From Elusimicrobiota bacterium (GTDB taxonomy: Bacteria; Elusimicrobiota; Elusimicrobia; UBA1565; UBA9628), in NCBI GenBank assembly GCA_028868375.1, contig JAGWUP010000003.1, forward strand, positions 124,001 through 188,000: 64,000 bases of DNA, given 5' to 3'. The position numbers were made by a program, and so were the translations under genes. This document shows, piece after piece, positions 1 to 10,928 of the stretch; position 1 is the first letter of the stretch, and each line of letters opens with the position of its first letter. Under the pieces are notes generated by a model that was not told where the DNA came from, searched no databases, and saw nothing but the letters and a program-made list of their open reading frames with translations.

Positions 1-240
1 CAAGCCCAGGCCCGCCTCTATCGCCAAGGCCGGATCGGCTTGCCCGCCGGCCAAAAGCGCCTGGTAAAGCTGAGCCGCGCGCCGAAAATAACCCTGGCCG
101 CGCAGGGCCTCGGCCCGCAGGAAGGCGGCCTCCGTCGACAATGCCCCTGGCCAGCGCCCCGCCAAAAGCCGCAGCGCCGCCGCCGGGCGGCCTTCTTCCA
201 TGAGGCGCTGGGCTTGCTCCAGCCGGCGGGCGAAATCCAT
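1..240 (-). CDS. TPR-like protein, N-terminal 80 residues (runs off the window)
   Basis: This minus-strand reading frame starts at ATG 240 and is open to the window edge, so only the N-terminus is visible. The visible part is a pair of amphipathic helix-turn-helix units of TPR type, for example AEALRGQGYFRRAAQLY, with Ala/Gly/Tyr at typical TPR packing positions. No signal peptide or lipobox is seen at this start, so a cytoplasmic scaffold is likely but the partner is unknown. It is divergent from feoA. A perfect TATAAT lies 8 bp before the ATG and there is no Shine-Dalgarno site, so the mRNA may be leaderless. Confidence 0.6.
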   Translation of the reverse strand, partial: MDFARRLEQAQRLMEEGRPAAALRLLAGRWPGALSTEAAFLRAEALRGQGYFRRAAQLYQALLAGGQADPALAIEAGLGL

Positions 241-248
241 GAGCCGCT

Positions 249-254
249 ATTATA
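249..254 (-). promoter_or_regulatory. -10 box of the divergent TPR gene
   Basis: TATAAT on the minus strand, ending 8 bp before the ATG at 240. Transcription would begin at or within 2 bases of the start codon. No clear -35 box is visible 16-18 bp upstream. Confidence 0.5.
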
Positions 255-274
255 CCGCTTTGCCGGCCATCTTT

Positions 275-307
275 CTTATTGAAATTTTATCTCAATAAGG
301 GTATACT
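275..307 (+). promoter_or_regulatory. feoAB promoter with overlapping palindromic operator
   Basis: A -35 box TTGAAA (279-284) and a -10 box TATACT (302-307) are separated by exactly 17 bp. A perfect inverted repeat CTTATTGA (275-282) / TCAATAAG (292-299) with a 9-base centre covers the -35 box and most of the spacer. This is where a metal-sensing repressor of the Fur or DtxR/MntR type would be expected to block feoAB when iron is plentiful; the regulator itself is an inference. The -10 box ends only 6 bp before the feoA ATG. Confidence 0.65.
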
Positions 308-313
308 GGGCCC

Positions 314-541
314 ATGACGTTGGCCGAGCTGCCCCTTCAGTCGCGCTCGCGCATCATCGGGCTGGGCGGGTTGCCGCAGCGGGAGCGCCATCGCTTGGGG
401 GCGCTGGGCCTGCGCGAGGGAGCCTCGATCGTCAAGCTGCTGCATACGCCCCTGCGCGACCCGGTGGAATGCCTGGTCGGCCCCCAATTGCTGGCCCTCG
501 AAGCGTGGCTGTTGGAACGCATCGAGGTCGAGGCGGCGTGA
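314..541 (+). CDS. feoA: Ferrous iron transport protein A
   Basis: A 75-residue SH3-like FeoA protein, the usual length. The family pattern is visible: an early segment about reducing to a conserved Leu-Gly turn (RLGALGLREG, residues 28-37), then a beta-rich part with PLRDPVECLVG and the closing LLERIEVEAA. FeoA is a small cytoplasmic partner needed for FeoB-dependent Fe(II) uptake. The stop TGA (539-541) overlaps the GTG start of feoB, so the two are translationally coupled. The ATG sits 6 bp after the -10 box; the only upstream purine run (AAGGG, 297-301) lies inside the promoter spacer and would not be transcribed. Confidence 0.88.
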   Translation: MTLAELPLQSRSRIIGLGGLPQRERHRLGALGLREGASIVKLLHTPLRDPVECLVGPQLLALEAWLLERIEVEAA

Positions 542-2397
542 GCCCGGCCGTCCTGCTGGCGGGACGGCCGAACACCGGAAAGACCACCCTCTTCAACGCC
601 CTGACCGGCCTGCGCCAGCGCGTCGCCAACTTCGCCGGCTGCACGGTGGAGCGCGCCGAGGGCCTGGTGCGCGTGGCCGGCGGCGAGTTCGAGGTCGTCG
701 ACCTGCCCGGCACCTTCTCGATCTCCTCCGGCTCCCAGGATGAGTCCATCGCCTTCTCCTTCTTGGCCCAAGCGGCGGCCAGCCGGGCCCTGCTGGTCTT
801 ATGCGTCGCCGAGGCCAGCAATCTCGCCAACGACGCGGCGCTGGCCTGCGCCCTCAAGGCCGCCGGCTACCCCGTCCTCCTGGTCGTCAACATGATCGAC
901 GAGGCGCGGCTCAACGGCATCGAGATCGACGCCGCCGCCTTAAGCCGCGAGCTGGGCATGCCGGTGCACCTGATCTCGGCGCGCAAGCGCCAGGGCCTGG
1001 GAGAGTTGCGGGCGGCGTTCAAGCAGGTCTCGGACTGCCCGCGGGCACTCGACCTGGAGGGCGCCCCGCGCGAGCGCCTGGAGGAGCTCCACATCTGCGC
1101 CACGCGCAGGGCGGAGGCCGCCTGCCTAAAAGCGGTCCGCGTTCCCGGGCGGCCCATCCTCAAGACGATCTCCCGCTCCATCCGCGTCGACCGCTGGCTC
1201 TTCCATCCCCTCCTGGGCCCGCTGGCGCTGGCGCTGACCTTGTTTCTCGTCTTTCAGTCCCTCTTCGCCCTGGGCGAGCCGGCGAAGGACTGGCTGGCCG
1301 CCCTGATGGACTCCGCCTCACTGTGGCTGCGCCCGCATCTGCCGGGAAGCCTGCTTCCCGGCCTCGTCTGCGACGGCTTCATCGCCGGCTTCTCCGCGGT
1401 GGCCACCTTCGTGCCCCAGATCGCCATCCTCTTCCTGCTGATCGGAGCCCTCGAGCAGAGCGGCTACCTGCCGCGGGCGGGGGCGATGGTCGACCGGGCC
1501 CTGCGCCCCTTCGGCCTGGACGGCAAGGTCTTCATCCCCTTTCTCTCCTCCTTCGCCTGCGCCATCCCCGGCGTCATGGCCGCGCGCACCATCCCCAACG
1601 AGAAGCGCCGCCTGACCGCCGTCCTGCTCTGCCCGCTGATGACCTGCTCGGCCCGACTGCCCGTCTACGCCTTGATCATCGCCGCCTTCGTTTCCCCCGC
1701 CTTCCGGCCGCTGGGCTTGGACGGCCGCGCCGTCGTCATGGGCGGGCTCTACGTCTTCGGGGTGCTGACGGCCCTGCTCATCGCGCTGGCATTGCGCTGG
1801 ACCAGCCTCTACGAGGCCCAGCCGATGCCGGTCACCGTCTTGCCGCCCTACCGCCTGCCCAAGCCCTCGGAGCTGGCGCGCTACGTCTGGACGCGCTGCT
1901 GGCACTTCATCTCTCGGGCCGGCCGCGTCATCTTCATGCTGAGCCTGCTCTTGTGGGCGCTGGGCTCCTTTCCGCGCGCTCCGAAAGGCTCGGCCCCCTC
2001 GGTCCAGATCGAGCAGAGCCTGCTCGGCCGCGCGGGGCGCCTGGTCGAGCCGGTCTTTCGCCCCATCGGCTACGACTGGAAGATCAGCGTGGGGGTGCTC
2101 TCGTCGCTGGCCGCCCGGGAGGTCTTCGTCGGCACGATGGGCTCGCTGACCGCCATGAGCGGGCGGGCGGCGACCACCGAGGAGCTGGCGCGCACCCTGC
2201 AGCGCGACTACGGCCTGCCCACGGCCGTCAGCCTCTTGCTTTTCTTCGCCGTCGCCCTGCAATGCGTCTCCACCATCGCCATCGTCCGCCGCGAGACCGG
2301 CGGCTGGAAATGGCCGCTCATCCAATTCGCCTGCCTCTTCGTTCTCGCCTACGCCCTGTCCTTCGCCGGCTACCACCTGACCAAGTTCCTCGTCTAG
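538..2397 (+). CDS. feoB: Ferrous iron transport protein B, GTPase permease
   Basis: Inner-membrane Fe(II) transporter of 619 residues from the GTG at 538, which overlaps the feoA stop as GTGA; I prefer this to an upstream in-frame ATG inside feoA because the protein then begins directly with the G domain. G1 is GRPNTGKTTLFN, G2 region FAGCTVE, G3 DLPGTF, G4 NMID. After a linker come the hydrophobic Gate-type segments with the FeoB-like stretch SSFACAIPGVMAARTI and the matching later segment SLAAREVFVGTMG. It is somewhat shorter than the roughly 700-770 residues of many FeoB proteins, largely at the C-terminus. It overlaps the convergent glycosylase gene by 80 bp. Confidence 0.95.
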   Translation: MSPAVLLAGRPNTGKTTLFNALTGLRQRVANFAGCTVERAEGLVRVAGGEFEVVDLPGTFSISSGSQDESIAFSFLAQAAASRALLVLCVAEASNLANDAALACALKAAGYPVLLVVNMIDEARLNGIEIDAAALSRELGMPVHLISARKRQGLGELRAAFKQVSDCPRALDLEGAPRERLEELHICATRRAEAACLKAVRVPGRPILKTISRSIRVDRWLFHPLLGPLALALTLFLVFQSLFALGEPAKDWLAALMDSASLWLRPHLPGSLLPGLVCDGFIAGFSAVATFVPQIAILFLLIGALEQSGYLPRAGAMVDRALRPFGLDGKVFIPFLSSFACAIPGVMAARTIPNEKRRLTAVLLCPLMTCSARLPVYALIIAAFVSPAFRPLGLDGRAVVMGGLYVFGVLTALLIALALRWTSLYEAQPMPVTVLPPYRLPKPSELARYVWTRCWHFISRAGRVIFMLSLLLWALGSFPRAPKGSAPSVQIEQSLLGRAGRLVEPVFRPIGYDWKISVGVLSSLAAREVFVGTMGSLTAMSGRAATTEELARTLQRDYGLPTAVSLLLFFAVALQCVSTIAIVRRETGGWKWPLIQFACLFVLAYALSFAGYHLTKFLV

Positions 2398-3145
2398 GCG
2401 GACGATCAGCGCGCGCAGCAGGGCTGCCGGCAAGGCAAGCGGCGCCATGCCGGCAGCCTGTTAAAAGCGGGCAGGCCGCGCAAGCCGGCCGAACGCGGCA
2501 GTGCCGCTTGGCCAGCTCGACGACGAGGGCGTGAAATTCTCCGTAAAGCTCCGGACGGCGCGCCAGCGCGCGCGTGAAAAAATCCTGGGCCTCGGCGTAG
2601 CCCGAGCGCGGGGCGAACCAGCCCAGCCTGCGGCCCAGGCGCAGGGTGTAGGCGTCGACGACGAAGGCGGGGCGGCCCCCGGCGTAGAGGAGGATGGAGT
2701 CGGCCGTCTCCGGCCCCACGCCCCAGAGCCCCAGCAATTCCTCGCGCAGCTCGGGCAGGGGGCGAGACAGCCAGCGCGACAGCCTCCCCCGCTCTCGCGC
2801 GCGCTCGGCGAAGATCCGCAGCTTGCGCGCCTTCTGGCGAAAGTAGCCCGAGGGACGGATCAGGGTTTCTAGCCGGCGCGGCGGCAGGGCCAGCAGGGCC
2901 TTGAAGTCGCGGGCATCCGCCGCGCGCAGGTTCTCCAAGGCGCGCAGGACGTTGCCCCAGGCCGTGTTCTGGGTGAGGATCGCGCCGACGCAGATTTCCG
3001 CGCGCTGGCGCTCGCTTAACTTTCCCCAAACGCCCGGGCGATAGGCCGGGGCGGAGCTTGCGCCGCTGACCGGCCACCAGCCCCGCCGGCCGAAGGCGCG
3101 CAGGAGGCGCCGGTAGACCCAGGGCGGCGAGGCGGGCCGCCTCAG
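2318..3145 (-). CDS. HhH-GPD (endonuclease III-like) DNA glycosylase with CTG start
   Basis: Base-excision-repair glycosylase. The EndoIII-type core begins at about residue 60 (AILTQNTAW), followed by the hairpin-helix-hairpin GLWGVGPETADSILLYAGG and the catalytic Asp in FVVDAYTLRLGRRLG. The position of the EndoIII lyase Lys is Glu (GPETAD), so a monofunctional glycosylase is expected, as in MagIII-like proteins. A C-X5-C-X2-C-X5-C cluster (HCRVRPACAACPLLTGC) should hold a 4Fe-4S cluster. No ATG, GTG or TTG lies upstream of the core: the frame is open to a TGA and the only plausible start is CTG at 3145, which overlaps the gamma-CA stop as CTGA. The last 45 or so residues run antisense into the end of feoB. 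Confidence 0.75.
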   Translation of the reverse strand: MRRPASPPWVYRRLLRAFGRRGWWPVSGASSAPAYRPGVWGKLSERQRAEICVGAILTQNTAWGNVLRALENLRAADARDFKALLALPPRRLETLIRPSGYFRQKARKLRIFAERARERGRLSRWLSRPLPELREELLGLWGVGPETADSILLYAGGRPAFVVDAYTLRLGRRLGWFAPRSGYAEAQDFFTRALARRPELYGEFHALVVELAKRHCRVRPACAACPLLTGCRHGAACLAGSPAARADRPPRRGTWSGGSRRRTGRRRERRGRRIG

Positions 3146-3660
3146 AGCAGTATCCGCGAGCCGCGGCGGTGGCGCCCGGCCAGGCGGACGTAGCCTTCGG
3201 CGCTCTCATGCAAGGAGCGGACCTCGGCGGCGCTCAAGGGCCGCGCGAGCTTGGCCGGCAGGCCGAGGATGAGGCTGCGCGCGGGCGCCGAGAAGCCCTT
3301 GGGCACCAGCGCCCCGGCCGCGACGACGCACTCCCGCCCCAAGCGCGCCTCCATCACGACGGCTCCCATGCCGATCAAGCAGTAGTCGCCGATCACGGAG
3401 CCGTGGATGATCGCCGAGTGGCCGACGGTCACGCCGCGGCCGATGACTGCCGGACGCCCCGCCCGGCAGTGGACGACGACGCAGTCCTGCAGGTTCGTCC
3501 CGGCGCCGACGCGGATGCCGTCGACGTCGCCGCGCAGGACCGCGTGGGTCCAGATGGAGGCCTCTCGGCCGACGACGACGTCTCCGATGACCTCGGCGGA
3601 GTCGTGGACGAAGGCCGTCGCGTGCAGCCGCGGGCGGCGCTTCTCGAAGGAGCGGATCAT
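3142..3660 (-). CDS. Gamma-carbonic-anhydrase-like hexapeptide-repeat protein
   Basis: A 172-residue left-handed beta-helix protein of the YrdA/PaaY/gamma-CA group. The N-terminal strand block ends in RGDVDGIRVGAGTNLQD, and three His in VVVHC, TVGHS and AIIHG sit where gamma-class anhydrases bind zinc. The hexapeptide rhythm continues through IGMGAVVMEARLG and VAAGALVPKG. Whether it hydrates CO2 or acts on another substrate cannot be told. The start ATG at 3660 matches the family N-terminus and lies 7 bp from a CATAAT -10 box. Its stop overlaps the CTG start of the glycosylase, so the two form one minus-strand operon divergent from nadB. Confidence 0.85.
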   Translation of the reverse strand: MIRSFEKRRPRLHATAFVHDSAEVIGDVVVGREASIWTHAVLRGDVDGIRVGAGTNLQDCVVVHCRAGRPAVIGRGVTVGHSAIIHGSVIGDYCLIGMGAVVMEARLGRECVVAAGALVPKGFSAPARSLILGLPAKLARPLSAAEVRSLHESAEGYVRLAGRHRRGSRILL

Positions 3661-3667
3661 CAGGCCT

Positions 3668-3680
3668 ATTATGATAAAAT
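3668..3680. promoter_or_regulatory. Overlapping divergent -10 boxes, gamma-CA (-) and nadB (+)
   Basis: On the minus strand CATAAT (3673-3668) precedes the gamma-CA ATG by 7 bp. On the plus strand TATGAT (3670-3675), or alternatively TAAAAT (3675-3680), precedes nadB by roughly 20-25 bp. The boxes physically overlap, so polymerase can serve only one gene at a time. nadB has no recognisable Shine-Dalgarno site. Confidence 0.5.
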
Positions 3681-3699
3681 CTGAATCGTCCTCCAAGCC

Positions 3700-5301
3700 A
3701 TGGATACCCGCAGCGATTTTCTCGTGATCGGAAGCGGGATCGCCGGCCTCTTGGCGGCCCACAAGCTCTCGGCCCTGGGTTCGGTCGCCGTCCTCACCAA
3801 GAAGGAGGCCGCGGAGTCCAACACCAACTACGCCCAGGGCGGCATCGCCGCCGTCATCAGCCGCGCCGACAGCTTCGACTCCCACGTCGCCGACACCCTG
3901 GGCGCCGGAGCCGGGCTTTGCGACGAGCGCATCGTGCGCCTGGTGGTGGAGGAGGCGCCGGAGCGCATCCGCGAATTGCGGGATCTCGGCGTGCGCTTCT
4001 CGGAGTCCGGCGGACGCCCCGATCTGGGCTTGGAGGGCGGGCATTCGCGCCGGCGCGTTTTGCACGCGGGAGACATCACCGGCCGCGAGATCGAGCGCGC
4101 GCTGCTCTCGGCCTGCCGCTTAAATCCCCGCCTGCGCTTCTTCGAGGGGCATGTCGCCGTCAACCTGATCCTGGACGGCGCCGGCCGCGCCCGCGGGGCC
4201 TACGCCATGGAGCGCCACAGCGGCCGCATCCAAGCCTTCTCGGCCGAGCGCACGATCCTGGCCAGCGGCGGGGCCGGCAAGGTCTATCTCTACACCTCGA
4301 ATCCCGACATCGCCACCGGCGACGGGATGGCGATGGCCCTGCGCGCCGGAGCCAGGCTGGCCAACATGGAGATGGTGCAGTTTCATCCGACCTGCCTCTT
4401 TCATCCCAAGGCCAAGTCCTTCCTGCTCTCCGAGGCCCTGCGCGGCGAGGGCGGCCGGCTGCTGCTCAAGGGCGGGCGGCGCTTCATGCCCGACTACGAT
4501 CCCCGCGCCGAGCTGGCCCCGCGCGACGTCGTCGCGCGCGCCATCGACTCGGAGCTCAAGAAATCGGGGGACGACTGCGTCTATCTCGACATGACGCATA
4601 AGACCGTCAAGTTCCTGCGCGCGCGCTTTCCCAACATTTACGGCAAGCTGATGGAGCTGGGCCTCGACATGGCCGCGGAGCCCATGCCGGTCGTGCCGGC
4701 CGCGCATTTCTTCTGCGGGGGCGTGCGCGTTAACGAATGGGCGCGCTCGGACATCCCCCGCCTCTATGCGATCGGAGAGGTCGCCCACACCGGCTTGCAC
4801 GGGGCCAACCGCCTGGCCTCCAACTCCCTCTTGGAGGGCTGCGTCTTCGCCCACCGCGCCTTCTTGGACATCGAGAAAGAGACCCTGGGCGGCCGCGGCC
4901 GCTCCCTGCCGCGCCGGCGCCCGCCGCTCTGGAATCCCGGCAAGGCCGAGCCGCTGGACGAGGCCGTCGTCATCACCCAGAATTGGGACGAGATCCGGCG
5001 GCTGATGTGGAACTACGTCGGCATCGTGCGCAGCGACAGGCGCCTTGAGCGCGCCCTGCGCCGGCTGCGCCTCCTGCGCGAGGAGATCGACCAGTATTAC
5101 TGGAACTTCATTCTCACCCCGGACTTAATCGAGCTGCGCAACCTGGCCGAGGTCGCCGGCGCCGTCGTCGTCTCCGCGATGGCGCGCAAGGAAAGCCGCG
5201 GCCTGCACTACACCCTGGATCATCCCCGCGCCCGCCGCGGCGCTCGCCGCGACACCCTCGTCGACCGCGAGCTGGTTGCCCGGGCCCTGCGGCGGGCTTA
5301 A
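3700..5301 (+). CDS. nadB: L-aspartate oxidase
   Basis: Flavoprotein of 533 residues, the normal NadB length, that oxidises L-aspartate to iminoaspartate in de novo NAD synthesis. The N-terminal FAD fingerprint is [12 protein letters not shown], followed by [26 protein letters not shown], the active-site region [15 protein letters not shown], and the closing FAD loop [18 protein letters not shown] all match the family and separate it from fumarate reductase and succinate dehydrogenase subunits. nadA and nadC are not in the window. uvrA follows 17 bp downstream. Confidence 0.95.
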   Translation: MDTRSDFLVIGSGIAGLLAAHKLSALGSVAVLTKKEAAESNTNYAQGGIAAVISRADSFDSHVADTLGAGAGLCDERIVRLVVEEAPERIRELRDLGVRFSESGGRPDLGLEGGHSRRRVLHAGDITGREIERALLSACRLNPRLRFFEGHVAVNLILDGAGRARGAYAMERHSGRIQAFSAERTILASGGAGKVYLYTSNPDIATGDGMAMALRAGARLANMEMVQFHPTCLFHPKAKSFLLSEALRGEGGRLLLKGGRRFMPDYDPRAELAPRDVVARAIDSELKKSGDDCVYLDMTHKTVKFLRARFPNIYGKLMELGLDMAAEPMPVVPAAHFFCGGVRVNEWARSDIPRLYAIGEVAHTGLHGANRLASNSLLEGCVFAHRAFLDIEKETLGGRGRSLPRRRPPLWNPGKAEPLDEAVVITQNWDEIRRLMWNYVGIVRSDRRLERALRRLRLLREEIDQYYWNFILTPDLIELRNLAEVAGAVVVSAMARKESRGLHYTLDHPRARRGARRDTLVDRELVARALRRA

Positions 5302-5318
5302 CCGATCGATGGAGGACC

Positions 5319-8170
<2,852 letters not shown>

Positions 8171-8174
<4 letters not shown>

Positions 8175-8566
8175 GGCTTGGGCCCCGCTTTCAGGCGGCC
8201 GGCCTCCACCAGCAGGATGTCGAGCTTCTCCACGAAGGAGGGAAAGTCGATCGGCTTGCTGGCGTAGCGGCGCAGGGGAGACTCCGGGAAGCGCCGGCGA
8301 GCCTCCTCCAGCGGGATGCTGGTGCAAAACAGCAGCGGGATGCCCCGCAAGGATTCGCTGGCCTGCAGCGCCGCCACCGCCACGTCGGCTCCCCCGGCCG
8401 GCATCTGCAGGTCCATGATGACGATGTCCGGCGAGATGAGCTTGACGCGCGCCAAAAAGGAGACCGGGTCCGGGGCCGTGTAGACCTCATGCCCCAGGCC
8501 GCCGATGAAATCCTTGAGCAGCTCCAGGACTATTTCGTCGTCGTCTACGACCAATATCTTAGCCAA
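8171..8566 (-). CDS. Single-domain response regulator (CheY-like receiver)
   Basis: A 131-residue receiver domain with no output domain. Acidic pocket DDD (residues 8-10), phospho-acceptor Asp in IVIMDLQMP, the Thr/Ser switch in LLFCTSI and the conserved Lys in YASKPIDF are all present. The start is TTG at 8566, chosen because a strong GAGGAGG (8577-8571) lies 4 bases upstream and the protein begins MAKILVVDDD as is typical. It follows the exported peptidase gene by 9 bp, so the two are probably cotranscribed. No histidine kinase is in the window, so the input and target are unknown. Confidence 0.88.
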
Positions 8567-8575
8567 GCGCCCTCC

Positions 8576-9385
8576 TCATCCGCCCAAGGCTCCGGCCACT
8601 CGACGCGGGTTTAACCCCGACAGCCAGGCCAGCCAGGCCTCCTGCAATTGCCGATAGCTTCGATAATGATAAACCAGCCACAAGGCCTTCTCGACCTCGA
8701 CGCCGTCGCGCAGGTCCTTGCACAGGCTCTTGAACTGCAGCGGGGAATGCTTGCGCAGCAGGAAATAGACCAGGGAGTAGGACTGGACGTACCAGGCCGA
8801 CACGCGGGCTCTGCGATCGTGCAGGTCCGCGGTGGGCGAGAGGCTCATCAAGCGCTTAAGATCCAGGGTGTCGCTCTTGGGCAGCGCGGCCATCGCCTCG
8901 TACCAGTCCGAATGGCCGATCTGCTCGGGCGGCGCCTCCTCCACCATCGCCAAACCCTCGTTGAGCCAATCCGGCGGGTTCTGGCGGCTGCCCTCGGCCC
9001 ACCAACTCTCGAAGAGGAGATGCGTCGTCTCATGGGCGATGACGGCCAGCAGCTTCTTCTCGCTCGGCTGGTCGTAGACGGCGACGACGCGCCGGGAGTA
9101 GAAGGAAATCCCGTTGGACCAGGGCGGCGGCGCGAAGCGTCCCTCGGCGTAGGATTGACGGTCCTTGTATAGATAGAGGTTGATGCGCTCCGCAGGGCCC
9201 TGGGGAAAGTAGCCCATATCCATGCGCAGCCGCTCGTGGATGTCCTCCACCTCCAGGGGAAGGCCGGTGGGCAGGAAGGCGTTTTGATGGAAAATCTCGA
9301 AATGAGGAGTCAAGGTCGAGTTCCAGGAGACCGCCGCCCCCGCTCCGCCGGCGACGAGGCAGGACAGCGCTAGCATCGCCCCCAT
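8576..9385 (-). CDS. Exported gluzincin-type metallopeptidase (peptidase MA-like)
   Basis: A 269-residue protein with an N-terminal hydrophobic signal (MLALSCLVAGGAGAAVS), so it is probably periplasmic or secreted. The zinc motif HETTH (in AVIAHETTHLLFE) is followed about 25 residues later by WLNEGLA, whose Glu would be the third zinc ligand; this spacing is the gluzincin pattern seen in peptidase MA / DUF1570-type proteins. The C-terminal third is helical with a Tyr/Trp-rich stretch. The substrate is unknown. It is the first gene of a two-gene unit with the response regulator. The start could be ATG 9385 or ATG 9376. Confidence 0.75.
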   Translation of the reverse strand: MGAMLALSCLVAGGAGAAVSWNSTLTPHFEIFHQNAFLPTGLPLEVEDIHERLRMDMGYFPQGPAERINLYLYKDRQSYAEGRFAPPPWSNGISFYSRRVVAVYDQPSEKKLLAVIAHETTHLLFESWWAEGSRQNPPDWLNEGLAMVEEAPPEQIGHSDWYEAMAALPKSDTLDLKRLMSLSPTADLHDRRARVSAWYVQSYSLVYFLLRKHSPLQFKSLCKDLRDGVEVEKALWLVYHYRSYRQLQEAWLAWLSGLNPRRVAGALGG

Positions 9386-9496
9386 GGGCCCAGCTTAGCA
9401 GATGTGCCGCGAGGACGCCAGCGCTGCGGCGGGTACCCCGCAATTTGCTAGAATTGAACATTCATGACGCAGCGACCCTCGGAGGTCCGCTCCCCT

Positions 9497-10927
9497 ATGC
9501 ATAAGCGCACACTGTTCCTCAATCCCCCCTCCTTCTCCGGATTCGACGGCGGCGCCGGAGCGCGCTACCAGGCCCGCCGCGAGATCAAATCCTTCTGGTT
9601 TCCGACCTGGCTGGCCCAACCGGCGGCCCTCATCCCCGGCTCCAAGCTCATCGACGCCCCGGCCGACGACCTCTCGCTGGAGGAGGTCCTGAAGCGGGCC
9701 AAGGGCTTCGAGCTCTGCGTCTTTCACACCTCCACCCCCTCCTTCGACAACGACTGCCGGGTGGCCCAAGCCCTCAAGGCGCAGGACCCGACGATCATGA
9801 TCGGGTTCGTCGGGGCCCATGTCGCCGTCCTGCCGGAGGAATCCCTCACCGCCTGCCCCGCCATCGATTTCGTGGCGCGCGAGGAGTTCGACTACACCCT
9901 GCTTGAAGTGGCGCAGGGCAAGCCCTTCTCCCAGGTCTCCGGCCTGTCCTACCGCGAGGACGGCCAGGTCCGCCACAACCCGGACCGGGCCCTGATCCCG
10001 GACATGGACGCCCTGCCCTCCGTCGTCGACGTCTACAAGCGCGACTTGACGATCGAGAACTATTACATCGGCTATCTCAAGCACCCTTATCTCTCCCTCT
10101 ACACCGGCCGCGGCTGCCCGGCGCGCTGCACCTTCTGCCTGTGGCCGCAGACGGTGGGCGGGCACGTTTATCGCACCCGCTCGGCGGAGTCGGTGATCGC
10201 GGAATTGACCCGCGCCAAGGCCCTGTTTGCGCAGGTCAAGGAATTCTTCTTCGACGACGACACCTTCACCGCGGACCTGCCGCGAGCGGCCGCCATCGCC
10301 CGCGGCCTGGGGCGCGCGGGGATCACCTGGTCCTGCAACAGCCGGGCGAACGTCCCATACGAATATCTGAAAATCTTCAAGGAAAACGGCCTGCGCCTGC
10401 TGCTGGTGGGCTACGAGAGCGGAAACCAGCAGATACTCAACAACATCAAGAAGGGCATACGCCTGGACATCGCTCGGGAGTTCACCCGCAATTGCCGCAA
10501 GCTCGGCATCATCATCCACGGCACCTTCATCCTGGGCCTGCCCGGCGAGACGGAGCAGACGATCGAGGAATCGATTCGCTTCGCGCGCAAGCTGGACGTC
10601 GAGACGATCCAGGTCTCCCTGGCGGCCGCCTATCCGGGAACCGAGCTCTATCGGCAGGCCATGAGCAACAAGTGGTACGACGAGAAGGTGCTGGTGCGCA
10701 ACGACGGCACCCAAGCCTCCGCGATCCAATATCCGCACCTCTCGGCCGCGCAAATCGAGACCGGCGTCAAGAGATTCTATTCCCGCTTCTACGCGCGCCC
10801 CCGCCCCATCCTGCGCATGCTGGCCGCCATGGCCAAGGATCCCCAGGAGCGGCGCCGCCGCCTGCGCGAGGGCAAGGAGTTCCTCGACTACCTGCGCGGG
10901 CGCCAGAAGCCGCCCGTCGCGGCCTAA
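9497..10927 (+). CDS. hpnJ: Hopanoid radical SAM protein HpnJ (cyclitol ether formation)
   Basis: B12-binding-type radical SAM protein matching HpnJ, needed to convert bacteriohopanetetrol (BHT) glucosamine to BHT cyclitol ether. Family landmarks are TLFLNPPSF at the N-terminus, SFWFPTWLAQPAALIPG, HTSTPSF, FVGAHVAVLPE, and the SAM/4Fe-4S motif GCPARCTFCLWPQTVGGH (C-X3-C-X2-C) near residue 210, followed by FFFDDDTFT. I start at ATG 9497 because the family begins close to this point and GGAGG (9481-9485) lies upstream, though 11 bases away. An in-frame ATG at 9464 would add 11 residues and lies 9 bp after a TAGAAT -10 box. hpnI begins 1 base after the stop. Confidence 0.93.
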   Translation: MHKRTLFLNPPSFSGFDGGAGARYQARREIKSFWFPTWLAQPAALIPGSKLIDAPADDLSLEEVLKRAKGFELCVFHTSTPSFDNDCRVAQALKAQDPTIMIGFVGAHVAVLPEESLTACPAIDFVAREEFDYTLLEVAQGKPFSQVSGLSYREDGQVRHNPDRALIPDMDALPSVVDVYKRDLTIENYYIGYLKHPYLSLYTGRGCPARCTFCLWPQTVGGHVYRTRSAESVIAELTRAKALFAQVKEFFFDDDTFTADLPRAAAIARGLGRAGITWSCNSRANVPYEYLKIFKENGLRLLLVGYESGNQQILNNIKKGIRLDIAREFTRNCRKLGIIIHGTFILGLPGETEQTIEESIRFARKLDVETIQVSLAAAYPGTELYRQAMSNKWYDEKVLVRNDGTQASAIQYPHLSAAQIETGVKRFYSRFYARPRPILRMLAAMAKDPQERRRRLREGKEFLDYLRGRQKPPVAA

Positions 10928-10928
10928 C

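Noticed and set aside
801-2534. A long open frame (577 codons) in another frame over feoB.
   Set aside because: Its composition is almost all Arg, Ala, Pro and Gly, as expected from an out-of-frame read of GC-rich coding DNA; feoB has clear G motifs and membrane helices.
2318-2938. Glycosylase starting at TTG 2938.
   Set aside because: This would remove the AILTQNTAW segment and about 70 residues of the conserved glycosylase fold that are encoded in frame upstream.
9464-9496. Leaderless start of hpnJ at ATG 9464.
   Set aside because: Possible by promoter position, but HpnJ homologues begin near the ATG at 9497 and a GGAGG precedes it; kept only as an alternative and not counted among the leaderless examples.
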